Shown here: positions 45,779 through 58,020 of the stretch, piece by piece
Position numbering within the stretch: the first letter of the stretch is position 1
Layout: every line of letters starts with the position of its first letter
Source of the DNA: Lactuca virosa
Taxonomy: Eukaryota; Streptophyta; Magnoliopsida; Asterales; Asteraceae
Direction of reading: 5' to 3'
Length of the DNA: 64,000 nucleotides
Assembly (NCBI GenBank): GCA_928212115.1
Contig: CAKMRJ010005634.1
Span: 173,723,714-173,787,713 of the forward strand
Translations under genes and position numbers: made by a program
Notes under the pieces: generated by a model
The model's database searches: none
Seen by the model: the letters and a program-made list of their open reading frames with translations, nothing else
Told to the model about the DNA's origin: nothing

Positions 45779-46690
45779 ATAAGTCTGTAACTACAATTGT
45801 AGGTATAGACCTTGAAACAAACAGCAAAGTGTGTTTTCCAAAGCCACTGCCAAACTCAGATTCAAATCAGTTGTCGGCCCTAAGATAAGTGATCAACTAT
45901 TCCTTCGTTCTCAAGATATCATATGGACACGAGACATGCATCAGAATCAATCTCATTGTCCAAGATTATGTTTCTTGATTTTCTAATTTGTAAAGACTTT
46001 ATTGGACTTCAATTGAACTTATCAATTAGTCCTGGTTGGGCCCAACACTATATATAGTCAACATCAAATCATCGAGGGGCCAAAAGTATTGGTTTTCCTG
46101 TTATGGAAAAAGGAACAAATAAACTTCGACTATATAATTGTAACCTTTACTCACCAAACCATATATGATACTATGTTTTATAACATCAAGTTACTGATGC
46201 ATTTACGGAACACCAATATTCAACCAATTCATAAATTACAACTTATATATCTCCGTTTGAAGAGTAGAAGATATTATCGTCTTAGAATTACTCGTGACAA
46301 GATCCATGAAGTAATCTCTAAGCGTGGGTTTATTTAATATTTAAAATCCCTATTTAACAAAAAAGTACTCATGAATATTGTAGCAATTCCAATTGCAATG
46401 TATTAACATCAATCGACATTCTACAATCAACTCATGACAGTCTTGATTCACTACTTACTTCCAAAAGTATGATCTACTATGGAGGTTTGAATAATTTAAA
46501 TTACTCAGGAAGTATAAACATGCAAAAAGAAACACGAAAATAAATAATTAAATAAAGCAGTACGATACTCATAAATAATTCTCTATCATACATTCACCAA
46601 ATCAATTACATTTATTTTGTTATACGTTTCAAATATCACCTAACTACTAAAACTAATATCGTCTCTTAAACCTATGCTCCTCGCATGCTG
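45779..46690 (-). other. Copia 2 3' untranslated region
   Basis: Aligns with 11840-12714 of copia 1. The plus-strand frame at 46089-46337 mirrors the minus-strand frame at 12124 and is not a gene. Confidence 0.8.
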
Positions 46691-47885
46691 GTAATGTTTG
46701 ACTATGCTCGGAGCTTCGTGAAAGGATCTGCAACATTATCCTCTGATGATACTCTGTTCACCAGAAGTTGTCATTCTTCTACCCGATGTCGAATATAATG
46801 GTAGTTTCTGTCAATATGCTTGGATTTGCCATGATCCTTTGGTTCTTTTCTCAAACCAACCACGCCTTCCTTATCACAAAAGATTTCCATTGGTTCCTGA
46901 ATAGTTGGAACGAATCCAAGATCTCCAATAAAGTTCTTTAACTAAGCCGTTTCCTTCGATGCTTCACTTGCTACGATGTACTCTGACTTACAGGTGGAAT
47001 CAACCACTGTGTCTTGCTTGGAACTTTTCTAAGTAACCGCTCCCCCATTAATAAGAACACCCAACCAGACTGCGAACAGAAGTGGTCTCGGTCTATTTGA
47101 AAGTTGACGTTACTGTAACCAATTGGCCTTAACGTATCACTTCCACCAAGAACTAGGAACATGTCTTTTTTTCTTCGTAAATATTTATGCATATTCTTCA
47201 CCGCAATCCAATGGGATCTGCCAGGATTTCCTTGAAATTGACTAACCATGCTCAAAGCATAAGACACATCAGGGCGAGTACATGGCATTACATACATATT
47301 CGATCCTATAGCCGAAGCATATGGGACTCGAATCATGTAAGCTATATCTTCATCAGTATTGGGACTTTGAGTATTTACTCAACTTGATAGTACTATGAAT
47401 AGGCAATTTTTTTTTTGAATTCTCCATACTGAAACGCTTCAGTATTTTATCTAAATATTTAGTCTGGCTAAGACCAATAAGACGATTCTATCTATCCCAA
47501 TAAATCCTTATTCCCAGAATATAGGCTGCTTCCCCTAGATCCTTCATAGTGAAACACTTTCCAATGTAAGGCTTAATTTCTTGCAAAGTTGGAACGTTGT
47601 TTCCTATAAGAAGTATTTAATCAACATACAACACTAGGAAAGTTAATACACTCCCACTAGCTTTGACAAATACACATGACTCATCTTGGCTTCTAGAGAA
47701 CCCAAATTTTTTGACTTTCTCATGAAAACAAAGATTCTAGCTGCGATACGCTTGTTTCAATCCATAAATGGATTTCTCAAGCTTACACACTCTATCAGGA
47801 AAATTGGCATGTACAAAACCCTCTAGCTGACTCATGTACACGTGCTTCGATAACTTCCCATTAAGGAAAGTGATTTTAACATCCA
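46691..47885 (-). pseudogene. Copia 2 RT (C-terminal) and RNase H remnant
   Basis: RT resumes with FLNGKL and LEKSIYG, then LYVD-stop-ILLIGNN: the second Asp codon of YVDD is TAA (near 47618). RNase H follows (VPYASAIGSNMYVMPCTRPD, STCKSEYIVASEASKE, EIFCDKEGVVGLRKEP, SKHIDRNYHYIRHR) with further stops. It ends in the same place as copia 1. Confidence 0.88.
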
Positions 47886-48275
47886 TGTAACATCCCAAAA
47901 ATACATGCCAAAAATTTCATTTTTAAATACGTTATTATAAAACCAACAGTATAATAAAACATCCATAATATCATGTCATGTCAAAACCAAAGTAGAAATA
48001 ATCAAAACATGTTATCATAAAACAATATCAGAGTGTAATCCCAAAGATCTCATGTGCGGAAAACCATAGTGTGATGCGATGCGATCAAGCCGGCTCCTTT
48101 CCTTTAAAAACGAGTACCTGAAACAAAAATTGTAAACCGTAAGCACGAAGCTTAGTGAGTCTCCCCCATCATACCACATACCATACAAATCACATACTGC
48201 CGGGCATATCTAGGCGCCCGGCCTAACCTGTCAGGCATATCTGGGTGCCCGACCTACCCTGCTGAGCATACCGGG

Positions 48276-50253
48276 TGTAACACCCAAAATTTCAAGCCGA
48301 TTTAAAACTTTTAAAAACATTTCAAACCATTAAAAGTCATTACAACTTTGTTTTCAAAATGTATAATATTAGAGTTTTCCCATAAACATAAACAAAACAT
48401 GAGGAGCTGTACGATCACGCCTTCGCCTTGCTGCGATCCCCTGATGTACCTGAAACAATAAACTGAAACTGTAAGCCCGAGAGCTTAGTGAGTCCCCCCC
48501 AGAATAACGATACACTGCACATATCACCTATATAAACAACAGCATGTACTGGGTCCACAGCTTTACAGACTGGATTACCCCCTGAGTCCACAGTGTGAGT
48601 CTGGATTGCCTTACGGGCCCACAACTCACATCTGGCTTGCCATCGAGCCCACAATACGAGTCTCCCTTAGCCCGTAACTGGAATGCTCCCGAGCCCACAA
48701 TACGAGTCTCCCTTAGCCCGTAACTGGAATGCTCCTAGGGTTTGTTGGCTACCGCACGGAGCGGTACAACCTCAACCCATCCCACATAACATATAACATA
48801 CAACATCACCACTGAGCATGCAACAATCATATAACATAACAGGTAGTCCTACAGGTTTACCTACTGGCATGACCACTAACATGCAACACTAACTCATACT
48901 CAACATCTAACACTGCTAGAATAACATATCTAATGGGCCGGCCTTGGTGCCTTAGACCCCTTAGTATAGTGAGGACAACTCACCTCGCAAGTAGCTCGGA
49001 AGGTAGTGTCAAACTCCTCCAAATGTAGCTCCAACTCCAACACCTATAATTCACCAATGTCCTTTGCTATAAATATCCAATTTATCAAAATACCCTCAGA
49101 AGTCAACTGGTCAACCCTTGGTCAAAGTCAAAGTAAATTGTCAAGGTCAACAGTCCATGTTGACCTTAACTCGTCGACTACCCTTAGCTACTCGCCGAGT
49201 TCCTTGCATAACTTGCCAACCCGCCGAGTCACTCGTGTGACTCATCGAGTTCCTAGGGTCAGTGGTCGTAACTCTTTGGCCAAATCGCCGAGTTTTCCCT
49301 TTATAACTCGTCGTGTTCATATGTGTCCAAAGGTTGGGAAAACCCTCGCCGACTCGCCGAGTCACTCGACTGACTCGCCGAGCCCATGGCAACCTTCATC
49401 GGACTCGCCGAGTTATTCATACAACTCGCCGAGTCTACAACAATCTTCATTGGACTCGCCGAGTCGTTCATACAACTCGTCGAGTCTCTTCAGTCCTTTA
49501 TTCATACCGACGATTTTAAGCCATGCTAAGGCTCCAAAATGTAGATCCAGCTTCCCAATGCACGTTTATCACGTAAAGTTGCAAACTTTACGTGCATGCA
49601 AGGTTCTAATGACTCATAATGCCAAAACTAAACTTGAAATGGAGTTTAACTCAAAAGGAAGGGTTCATGCTTTCTAAAACTGGAGACTTTATGGCTTTAG
49701 AGTCCAAGATGAGCTCAGATTTGAAGTTGCAACTTTAGATCCTAGCCCATACCCGAAAATGAATATCACCCATGCTATAAAAGCCCTAATCTTTAACATG
49801 AAGAGATCTAGAAAGAACAAGGTCAAGGTAACAACTTGTTACCTTCAGACTGATGCCGCTGAGCAGAGAGATCGAATCCACCAGCTCCTCTATGATCAAA
49901 TCTTCTTAAACTCCAAGCCTTCTTCTTGCAAATGCTTCAAAACACACTTTCCCTCCTTCACACACTCAAAATGGGGGTGCGGATCGGTTAGGGCTGCTTC
50001 TGGACGTCAAGGGATGATAAGGGGGCTGAGGTAAGGACTTAAGGTCCTTTAAATAGGGTGCAAACCCTAAAATTAGGGTTTTCTCTTCCCATCACCAACT
50101 TGTCGAGTCCAGCCGCCGACTCGGCGAGTTAGTCACTTTACACGTGGCCAAAACCCGCTCTGACTCGACGAGTAGGCATACCTACTCGCCGAGTAGGCTC
50201 CTAAAATTACACATAAGCCCCTAAATCATACCTCTGAAGTTTGGGATGTTACA
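48276..50253 (-). mobile_element. 3' LTR of the gag-only element
   Basis: Starts TGTAACACCCAAAATTTC and ends GTTTGGGATGTTACA. It contains ACTCG-N-CGAGT palindromes, a two-copy repeat near 48640-48740 (GAGCCCACAATACGAGTCTC) and, near 50055-50090, telo-box-like AAACCCTAA next to TTAAATAGG. Confidence 0.95.
49180..49485. repeat. Array of ACTCG-N-CGAGT palindromes
   Basis: About ten full or near copies of the 11-bp palindrome ACTCGCCGAGT at irregular spacing, several in pairs; more copies lie at 50104-50213. The second LTR has the same at 55565-55870 and 56480-56575. Confidence 0.9.
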
Positions 50254-50268
50254 ACTCCCCCGCACTTA
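50254..50268 (-). promoter_or_regulatory. Polypurine tract of the gag-only element
   Basis: The minus strand reads TTAAGTGCGGGGGAGT directly before the 3' LTR. Confidence 0.85.
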
Positions 50269-53256
50269 AATTAGGCTTCGTCCTCGAGGCCTGCTGCAGT
50301 ACATGATTTTTGGGATAACACTCCTGCATTGCAGCCTCCGACCGCCCAACCAACTCAGGTCTCTTCAGACTCTACCACCGCATCTTTTCTACGACAACTC
50401 CTTCTTGTGCAGGATCCTTGCCTAACGCTCCAAGCCGGCCACCGGCTTCTTCTCCTTAATATTAGCACACATCAATCTAAGTATCACCCGATGATACTGC
50501 CACTTTCCTGTCATGAACACACTTTCGTGACTTGCGAAAGTTAGACACTACTATAATTCACTGGGCTCTCTCACATAACTAATCTATCTTCCCCTTTCCA
50601 AAACTGGCGATAACCCGAGTAACTTGCAATATTGGAAACTCGTCCTGTCCCCTTCCTGAATCTAGTCCCTTTCCGCGCTGACAGGGTGATGCATCCTTCA
50701 GCTTCCGGGCAACTCCCATGAACAACCAGCTATATCACATAAACACTCATACCTGGCCCAATCAGCCTTGGGCTGGAATACCAGGTACACCTACGACGGG
50801 TCCAGTCATCCCTAGGATGGTATTCCCTCGTATCCTCACGCCTGTTTGGCCCAATCAACCCTCGGGTTGGAATACCAAACACATCATGTCCAATCAATCA
50901 TAGGGTCCGGTCATCCTCATGATGGAATACCCTAGATTGGAATACCACTACATACCTAACCCATGTCTCCAACCATACTTGGAATCCAAGGATCTATCCT
51001 TGCGTCTCATCCAAAATCCTCTGATTCGTCACAACCGAGTGCAACTCCCCCGAATCTCACCACACATCCAATCCAAGCACGCTCCTACCAGAGAGATAAC
51101 CAACACAATCCCTATGCCCACAACCTATGACTGGAATACCCTTACTCATTCCTCGGCATAGGTCGTGATTACCTCTAAGCCCACAGCATGAGTCTGGTAT
51201 GCCCTCTCCGGCCCTCAGCTCATGACTGGAATGCTCCCGATAACCTATCGACATCACTGTCGTCACTACGGATGTCCAACTCTCCATCATGGAGGTACTC
51301 ACCTCCGCTATTTCCCAATAAGGCCTAATCAATGTCCTTCACAACACCAACAAGTGTCACAATGCTGAACCTCACCCTACACTATCCACTTGCAGAACAA
51401 GTTGCTACCCCGTAACACATATATTCTCAGAACCTGATCATGTAACTAACAAGGCCCATGTAAATTCTTCAGCATACTCCATCAGCATGTTCAATACTTG
51501 GGGACAGACCTACTGATTGCTATAGCATAGCAGCATACTCAATACCCACACATAGATCTACAAACACATATAGAGTCTTCAGCATGACTAGACCGCCTCA
51601 CCAGACCCTCAGTCTACATGGACCACTCTCGGAACCTTCAGCATGTCTGGACTGCCTCTCTGGGCCTTCAGCCTGTCTGGACCATTCTCCGAGCCTTCGG
51701 CCTGACTGGTACGCCCCACCAGCCTTCAGTCTATCCGGACCGCTCTAACCTGTTGAGCATCTCCCTAGACCACCCATCCTGGTGATCTCTCTTATGCGGA
51801 CTGTTCTCACCCACTTGGGGTTCCGAACTCCTGATCCATTCCGTGGACTCTAACCACAGCCTAACCCTAGGCCTAATGTCAATCGTCCATCCTCTCGGAA
51901 ATCCGTGGTATGTTCCCTGACCCGCGCGTCTACCTCATATGCTAAATACCAACACTCCCGTGCTGAATACACCGCCGAGCCCTAGCAGCTAGCAAAACCC
52001 TCAGAGTCGAGCACACCCTCGTCCGAATACTCGAACTAAACTCAATTCCTGACTAGAGCTCCAACCTGGTTCCCAACTTCTGTTATCAAGCACTTAACAA
52101 GACGTGTTTCTAATGCTAGGAAGTTTTGCCGAATCCTAAATCAACACAACCCTCAAACCAAGCAGCCACTAGGGCCTCCATTCTTCCCGTCAGGTTGTGA
52201 AACTTATCCCCGTTTCAAAACCTCCCCCCGCTCTGCATCCTGGGGTAACTCTCCCCCACTTAGATTCGACTAAGCCTTCATAATACATGAAAGTTGGAGG
52301 ATTCTCAATCCTTCTCACTTCCCAACGATCGACCCGGTGACAACTAACTCCTTCTCACCGGTGCTCCATTACTAGCCAATCTCAATTGATCACACACTTC
52401 TAAGAACCAGATGAACACTTCCTGAATCCCAGTGAGACTGGCTGTCACTAATGCTTAAATGCCCTCACACTCAAGTCCTGAAGACCACAAGATATATGCT
52501 CCAACTAATACCTCGGCGACGAGCTACCTCCCTTGGTGCTTTCGTCCGTCAATCACGAACAGTTGCCAAAACCACTGATCTCTGACAATGCTGAATAACC
52601 CTTCTGTGGGACCCTAACCGCAGACCTCCCACGTACTACCCCCTTTTCCAAAGGTGTTCCAAACAATTTTCCCGCTCAAACGTTCATAGCTGAACTGCAG
52701 TAGCTGAAGCAACCTCTTCCCTAAACCGGGCTACAAAATATTCCCAAGACATAGTCTATAATCCCAAAATTGCAATAGCTCACACAATCAATCCTTACCA
52801 CATGATACAAGAGGTCCAAGGCAAACCGGACCTCACAAAATACTTATGCCACCTCGACCCACCTACGCTGGAATAATATCGCCAATCCCTACAACCAACT
52901 GACCCCGAGCTGGAATACAGCCCGAGCTTGGGGTCACAAGCCTGCTCACTCCTTCGAGCTAGAAAAACTGAAAGGGCACAACCCTTGCCATAGGTGATAA
53001 AATTCTAATCAACCACTCTACTTCCCATCCTCTAATGAATCCCTGAACTCTAATCACCTACAATCCTTGGATAATAAATTTTCCTGACACCTCCAATGGC
53101 CTAACAACTCATGAAACTCCGCAACACATAGATCATACAGAACATGCAACTAACCCGAAATTACTGCTTATCCATACTCAATAATATTCCAAGACAAAAT
53201 AAATACCGATCACCGACGACTTGACTACAATATTATTACAGAATGAGGTTTTACAA
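50269..53256 (-). other. C/T-rich non-coding interior of the gag-only element
   Basis: About 3 kb occupying the place of pol. No RT, integrase or protease motif is seen on either strand. It contains diverged short repeats such as CCCAATCARCCYTSGGYTGG and GGAATACC (50757-51150), and the phrases CCTTCAGCCTGTCTGGACC and CTTCGGCCTGACTGG (51590-51740). The plus-strand frames are random. Confidence 0.6.
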
Positions 53257-53843
53257 TTACATACTAGAGACTTCTTGCGGCTCGACCTTGACCTCCTGAG
53301 GAACAATGATCGCTGGAATCTGAATTCCTTCCGTCCTCAACGCAGGACAGCTAGACCTGAAATGACCTAGCTGGTGACAGTGAAAGCATATCTGATTCTT
53401 CTTGCAATCCCGTTGCACGTGCCCTCTCTCCCCGCACTTGTAGCACCTGAATTTGTGACAAGCAAATCTGTGGGTTCCCCCACACTTGCCACACAGCTCC
53501 TGACCCTCCTGACTTCCATTACTTATGTTAGCTGTCTCCAACTCTTCGTCCTCTGCTGAAGAGTCCCTCCTCCTCTTTCCTAGTTGTGACCCCACCACCG
53601 TCACTCCCCCAGCAGCCATCCCGGTAGCAACATCTCTCATAGATTGCAACGCTGCAACTTGCTCCTCGAACTTGGCGATCACCCTGGCGGTGACCCGGTC
53701 CACGACACCGAACAATTCTTCTCGCAAAATCTGAGAAACCTCAACGAAATCATCTCCCCTGTCTGATCGACGGACAATACTGGACTATCATGGCCACTCG
53801 CTCCCGATCCCGATCCAGATCCCGTCTCAAATTGATTTGCCAT
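53257..53843 (-). pseudogene. gag: Compact gag with three zinc knuckles, frameshifted
   Basis: A plausible start is the Met of MANQFETGSGSGSG (53843) in one frame. The rest (53257-53727) is in another, with a shift near 53755. Order: Gly/Ser-rich N-terminus; REELFGVVDRVTARVIAKFE, a helical stretch; a Lys/Arg-Glu/Asp linker (GKRRRDSSAEDEELE); then CGKCGGTHRFAC (CX2CX3HX3C), CYKCGERGHVQRDC and CFHCHQLGHFRSSC. The capsid region is missing, as in the gag at 22756. It could bind element RNA; a helper capsid would be needed. The helper is not in the window. Confidence 0.8.
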
Positions 53844-53849
53844 CACCAT

Positions 53850-54640
53850 ACTGAACATATACCAGGAAGATATCAGATAATCCGCATACATGATGGGGAA
53901 CCTACTCCCGACCGAACCCTAGGTGTTGTGACTTCCTTGACACGCGTATGGGTCCTATGCTTTCAGTAGTACGGGCCCATACTACCTTCCACACCTACCC
54001 ATATTTGTCTCAAGTATCACCACAACACCCTACAATATACATATACATAGAGAGCGCTAAGTCCTCACTCCTAGAGGAATGATAAATGTCTCATAACTGG
54101 CCTCCCGGCCTCTCACTACCCACCCATCCACCAACTGCCACACGATCATCCATTGGTGCCAGTTAACTATTGCATGAATACAATCACATACCGCACGACT
54201 TAAACAATCTTAGACTAAAAGATTTAATCCCACAACGGTTGGACTCAGACAAGAGCTGCGCAGCAGGACCAAATCCCTTACCCTAAGACCACTTAACCCA
54301 TGTAGCATGTGACTTAGAGTATTCACCCAATAGTTAGTTCACACGCGAAAGAGTCACAAACAATCAATGAGGTACTCTACATAAGATAAGGCATCAAAGA
54401 TCAGGAAATTCTATCATACGATTCCTGAGGATCCCTTATTATTACTAGCATGCTGTTCTAACATATCACATAATATCAAATAACTTGTATGGTATTTTGG
54501 GGTCTACTTACCGGCTCCGGCTGATCGTACACTTGCATCCTCCTTTATTATTTGAAAACCATTCGAAAATTATTTTGAAAACATTTTCCCTTAGTTTGAG
54601 ACTGGATTCACACGAATGTTCCTCCAATTCACTCAAACCA
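53850..54640 (-). other. Leader of the gag-only element
   Basis: Between PBS and gag. No gene; probably holds packaging signals by analogy. Confidence 0.5.
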
Positions 54641-54642
54641 AG

Positions 54643-54654
54643 GCTCTGATACCA
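54643..54654 (-). promoter_or_regulatory. Primer binding site, initiator Met-tRNA
   Basis: The minus strand reads TGGTATCAGAGC three bases from the LTR. Confidence 0.95.
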
Positions 54655-54657
54655 ACT

Positions 54658-56633
54658 TGTAACACCCAAAATTTCAAGCCGATTTAAAACTTTTAAAAAC
54701 ATTTCAAACCATTAAAAATCATTACAACTTTGTTTTCAAAATGTATAATATCAGAGTTTTCCCAGAAACATAAACAAAACATGAGGAGCTGTACGATCAC
54801 GCCTTTGCCTTGCCGCGATCCCTTGATGTACCTGAAACAATAAACTGAAACTGTAAGCCCGAGAGCTTAGTGAGTTCCCCCAGAATACCGATACATTGCA
54901 CATATCACATATATAAACAACAGCATGTACTGGGTCCACAACTTTATAGACTGGATTACCCCCTGAGCCCACAGTGTGAGTCTGGATTGCCTTACGGGCC
55001 CACAGCTCACATCTGGCTTGCCATCGAGCCCATAGTGTGAGTATCCCTTAGCCCGTAACTGGAATGCTCCCGAGCCCAGAGTACGAGTCTCCCTTAGCCC
55101 GTAACTGGAATGCTCCTAGGGTTTGTTGGCTACCGCACGGAGCAGTATAACCTCAACCCATCCCACATAACATATAACATACAACATCACCACTGAGCAT
55201 GCAACAATCATATAACATAACAGGTAGTCCTACAGGTCTACCTACTGGCATCACCACTAGCATGCAACACTAACTCATACTCAACATCTAACACTGCTAG
55301 AATAACATATCCAATGGGCCGACCTTGGTGCCTTAGACCCCTTAGTATAGTGAGGACAACTCACCTCGCAAGTAGCTCGGAAGGTAGTGTCAAACTCCTC
55401 CAAATGTAGCTCCAACTCCAACACCTATATTCACCAATGTCCTTTGCTATAAATATCCAATTTATCAAAATACCCTCAGAAGTCAACTGGTCAACCCTTG
55501 GTCAAAGTCAAAGTAAATTGTCAAGGTCAACAGTCCATGTTGACCTTAACTCGTCGACTACCCTTAGCTACTCGCCGAGTTCCTTGCATAACTTGCCAAC
55601 CCGCCGAGTCACTCGTGTGACTCATCGAGTTCCTAGGGTCAGTGGCCGTAACTCCTTGGCTAAATCGCCGAGTTTTCCCTTTATAACTCGTCGTGTTCAT
55701 ATGTGTCCAAAGGTTGGGAAAACCCTCGCCGACTCGTCGAGTCACTCGACTGACTCGCCGAGCCCATGGAAACCTTCATCGGACTCGCCGAGTTATTCAT
55801 ACAACTCGCCGAGTCTACAACAATCTTCATTGGACTCGCCGAGTCGTTCATACAACTCGTCGAGTCTCTTTAGTCCTTTATTCATACCGACGATTTTAAG
55901 CCATGCTAAGGCTCCAAAATGTAGATCCAGCTTCCCAATGCACGTTTATCACGTAAAGTTGCAAACTTTACGTGCATGCAAGGTTCTAATGACTCATAAT
56001 GCCAAAACTAAACTTGAAATGGAGTTTAACTCAAAAGGAAGGGTTCATGCTTTCTAAAACTGGAGACTTTATGGCTTTAGAGTCCAAGATGAGCTCAGAT
56101 TTGAAGTTGCAACTTTAGATCCTAGCCCATACCCGAAAATGAATATCACCCATGCTATAAAAGCGCTAATCTTTAACATGAAGAGATCTAGAAAGAACAA
56201 GGTCAAGGTAACAACTTGTTACCTTCAGACTGATGCCGCTGAGCAGAGAGATCGAATCCACCAGCTCCTCTATGATCAAATCTTCTTAAACTCCAAGCCT
56301 TCTTCTTGCAAATGCTTCAAAACACACTTTCCCTCCTTCACACACTCAAAATGGGGGTGCGGATCGGTTAGGGCTGCTTCTGGACGTCAAGGGGTGATAA
56401 GGGGGCTGAGGTAAGGACTTAAGGTCCTTTAAATAGGGTGCAAACCCTAAAATTAGGGTTTTCTCTTCCCAGCACCAACTCGTCGAGTCCAGCCGCCGAC
56501 TCGGCGAGTTAGTCACTTAACACGTGGCCAATACCCGCTCTGACTCGACGAGTAGGCATACCTACTCGCCGAGTAGGCTCCTAAAATTACACATAAGCCC
56601 CTAAATCATACCTCTGAAGTTTGGGATGTTACA
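54658..56633 (-). mobile_element. 5' LTR of the gag-only element
   Basis: Differs from its partner at scattered bases only. It carries the same palindromes and telo-box motifs. Confidence 0.95.
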
Positions 56634-56639
56634 CCGGGG

Positions 56640-56965
56640 TACTCAACCTACCCCGCTGTCAGGCATATCTGGGTGCCCGACCTACCCTCCGGTGTATCTC
56701 ACCCGGTTACGGGGACTATTTCACCCCTACCACTACCACATAATAACACAACATAACATAAACATACTGTCTAGCATAGTTGGGTACTAAACTACCCCTT
56801 GGCCATATCGACCGGTAACCGGGGACTATTTCATCCCCCTACTACTACCACATAATATCATATCACATATATCATAATCTGGCTAGCATGGCTGGGTACT
56901 AAACTACCCCTTCGGTCCTATCGACTGGTAACAGGGGACTATTTCACCCCCTACTACCACTATCA
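56640..56965. repeat. Tandem repeats in the solo LTR
   Basis: Three units of about 115 bp with GGTTACGGGGACTATTTCA, then ACCACATAATAACA, then TAGCATRGYTGGGTACTAAA. A shorter GGCATATCTGGGTGCCCGAC repeat lies at 48190-48270 and 56660-56685, on either side of the nested insert. Confidence 0.85.
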
Positions 56966-57254
56966 CATAACATCATATCATGCTAGAACATAAAAATATC
57001 AGGTAGCAGCAAACCTAGATGAATATCACAAAGACAATCATCTAAAATACAACTCCTACTAGTGGGCCGACATTGTGGCCGTAGACCCACCGCTACTGGA
57101 AGGTAACTCACGTCACACTGCTGAAGTCCCGCAGACCCAACCCCAGCTGCTGGATGACAGGTTCCCGAACTGTCAACATCAAAATAACACCCAATTAATA
57201 ATTGTGTTCCAACACATAACCATATGTACATTCTTGGGGTAAATAATACTTTAC

Positions 57255-58020
57255 CCCTAACTTAGCTTTATTCAAGCCCAAGGCCCAATCCAAAGGCCCA
57301 AAAGTCAACTATGAGTCAAAGCCCAACATATGGCCCAATTTTCCAAATTGGGCCCAACCCTCTACATGGTCTCACTCTAAGGCCCAACCATTTATTCCAG
57401 TCCAACATTTGACATTCTAATGACCCAATATCATATAATCATTAAGGCCCAAACTATGGCCTATCTATGGCCCAATTTTCCAAATTGGGCCCACACCCTC
57501 ATATGAGCCTTACCCTAAAGCCCATTAAATTATTCTAGTCCATTTGCTTGTTCTTGGATGGCCCATTATTATCCCAATCATCAAAGACCAATAGGAAGGC
57601 CCAACTTAAGGCCCAAGTGAAATTAGGGTTCCACATAAAATGATGATTAGGATTAAGTTTCCTACTTAACCCATTAAGGACTTAATCCATTAAGTCCCAC
57701 ATGACCTTAGGTTAATTTGCAATGATTATTAATTAATATATTAAATTTATTAAATAATTTCGATGCGGTCCCGATAAGTCTCGAATGAGGGTTTCATTGC
57801 ATTAGGGTTTTCCAAACCCTAATTAGGGTTTCCAACCCATATTAGCCCAATAGGCCCAATAGTTAAGTCCTTAAGCCCATTAGGGTTTTCCTTAGGTTAA
57901 TTAGGGTCCATTAGACACATTATGGTTTTCACTAGGCCCATTAGTCTCATGTTTGGGCTTTTAGGTCTAATAGGGCTTTATTGGGCCCATTAGGGTTTAC
58001 AAGGCCCATTAGGGTTTTAG
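57255..58020. promoter_or_regulatory. Cluster of GGCCCA (site II-like) and telo-box motifs
   Basis: About twenty TGGGCC/GGCCCA words occur here, many as GGCCCATTAGGG or AAATTGGGCCCA, together with AAACCCTAA near 57810 and several TTAGGGTTT. In plant housekeeping and ribosomal-protein promoters, TGGGCY site II elements (TCP-bound) next to telo boxes are well known. Regulatory activity here is inference. Confidence 0.45.

Larger units (their letters stand above)
48276..56633 (-). mobile_element. Complete gag-only gypsy-type retroelement
   Basis: LTRs 48276-50253 (1,978 bp) and 54658-56633 (1,976 bp) are nearly identical, have TG...CA ends and are flanked by perfect target duplications CCGGG (48271-48275 and 56634-56638). 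The PBS next to the right LTR and the PPT next to the left one show minus orientation. The 4.4-kb interior encodes only a short gag-like protein with zinc knuckles; no protease, RT or integrase is visible. This matches the class of non-autonomous gag-bearing LTR elements (TR-GAG/LARD). It is the youngest insertion on the right side. Confidence 0.92.

Noticed and set aside
49006..49677. 223-codon Ser/Thr/Arg-rich plus-strand frame, repeated at 55437-56057
   Set aside because: Present in both LTRs and antisense to the element; the repeated peptide comes from the ACTCG-N-CGAGT words.
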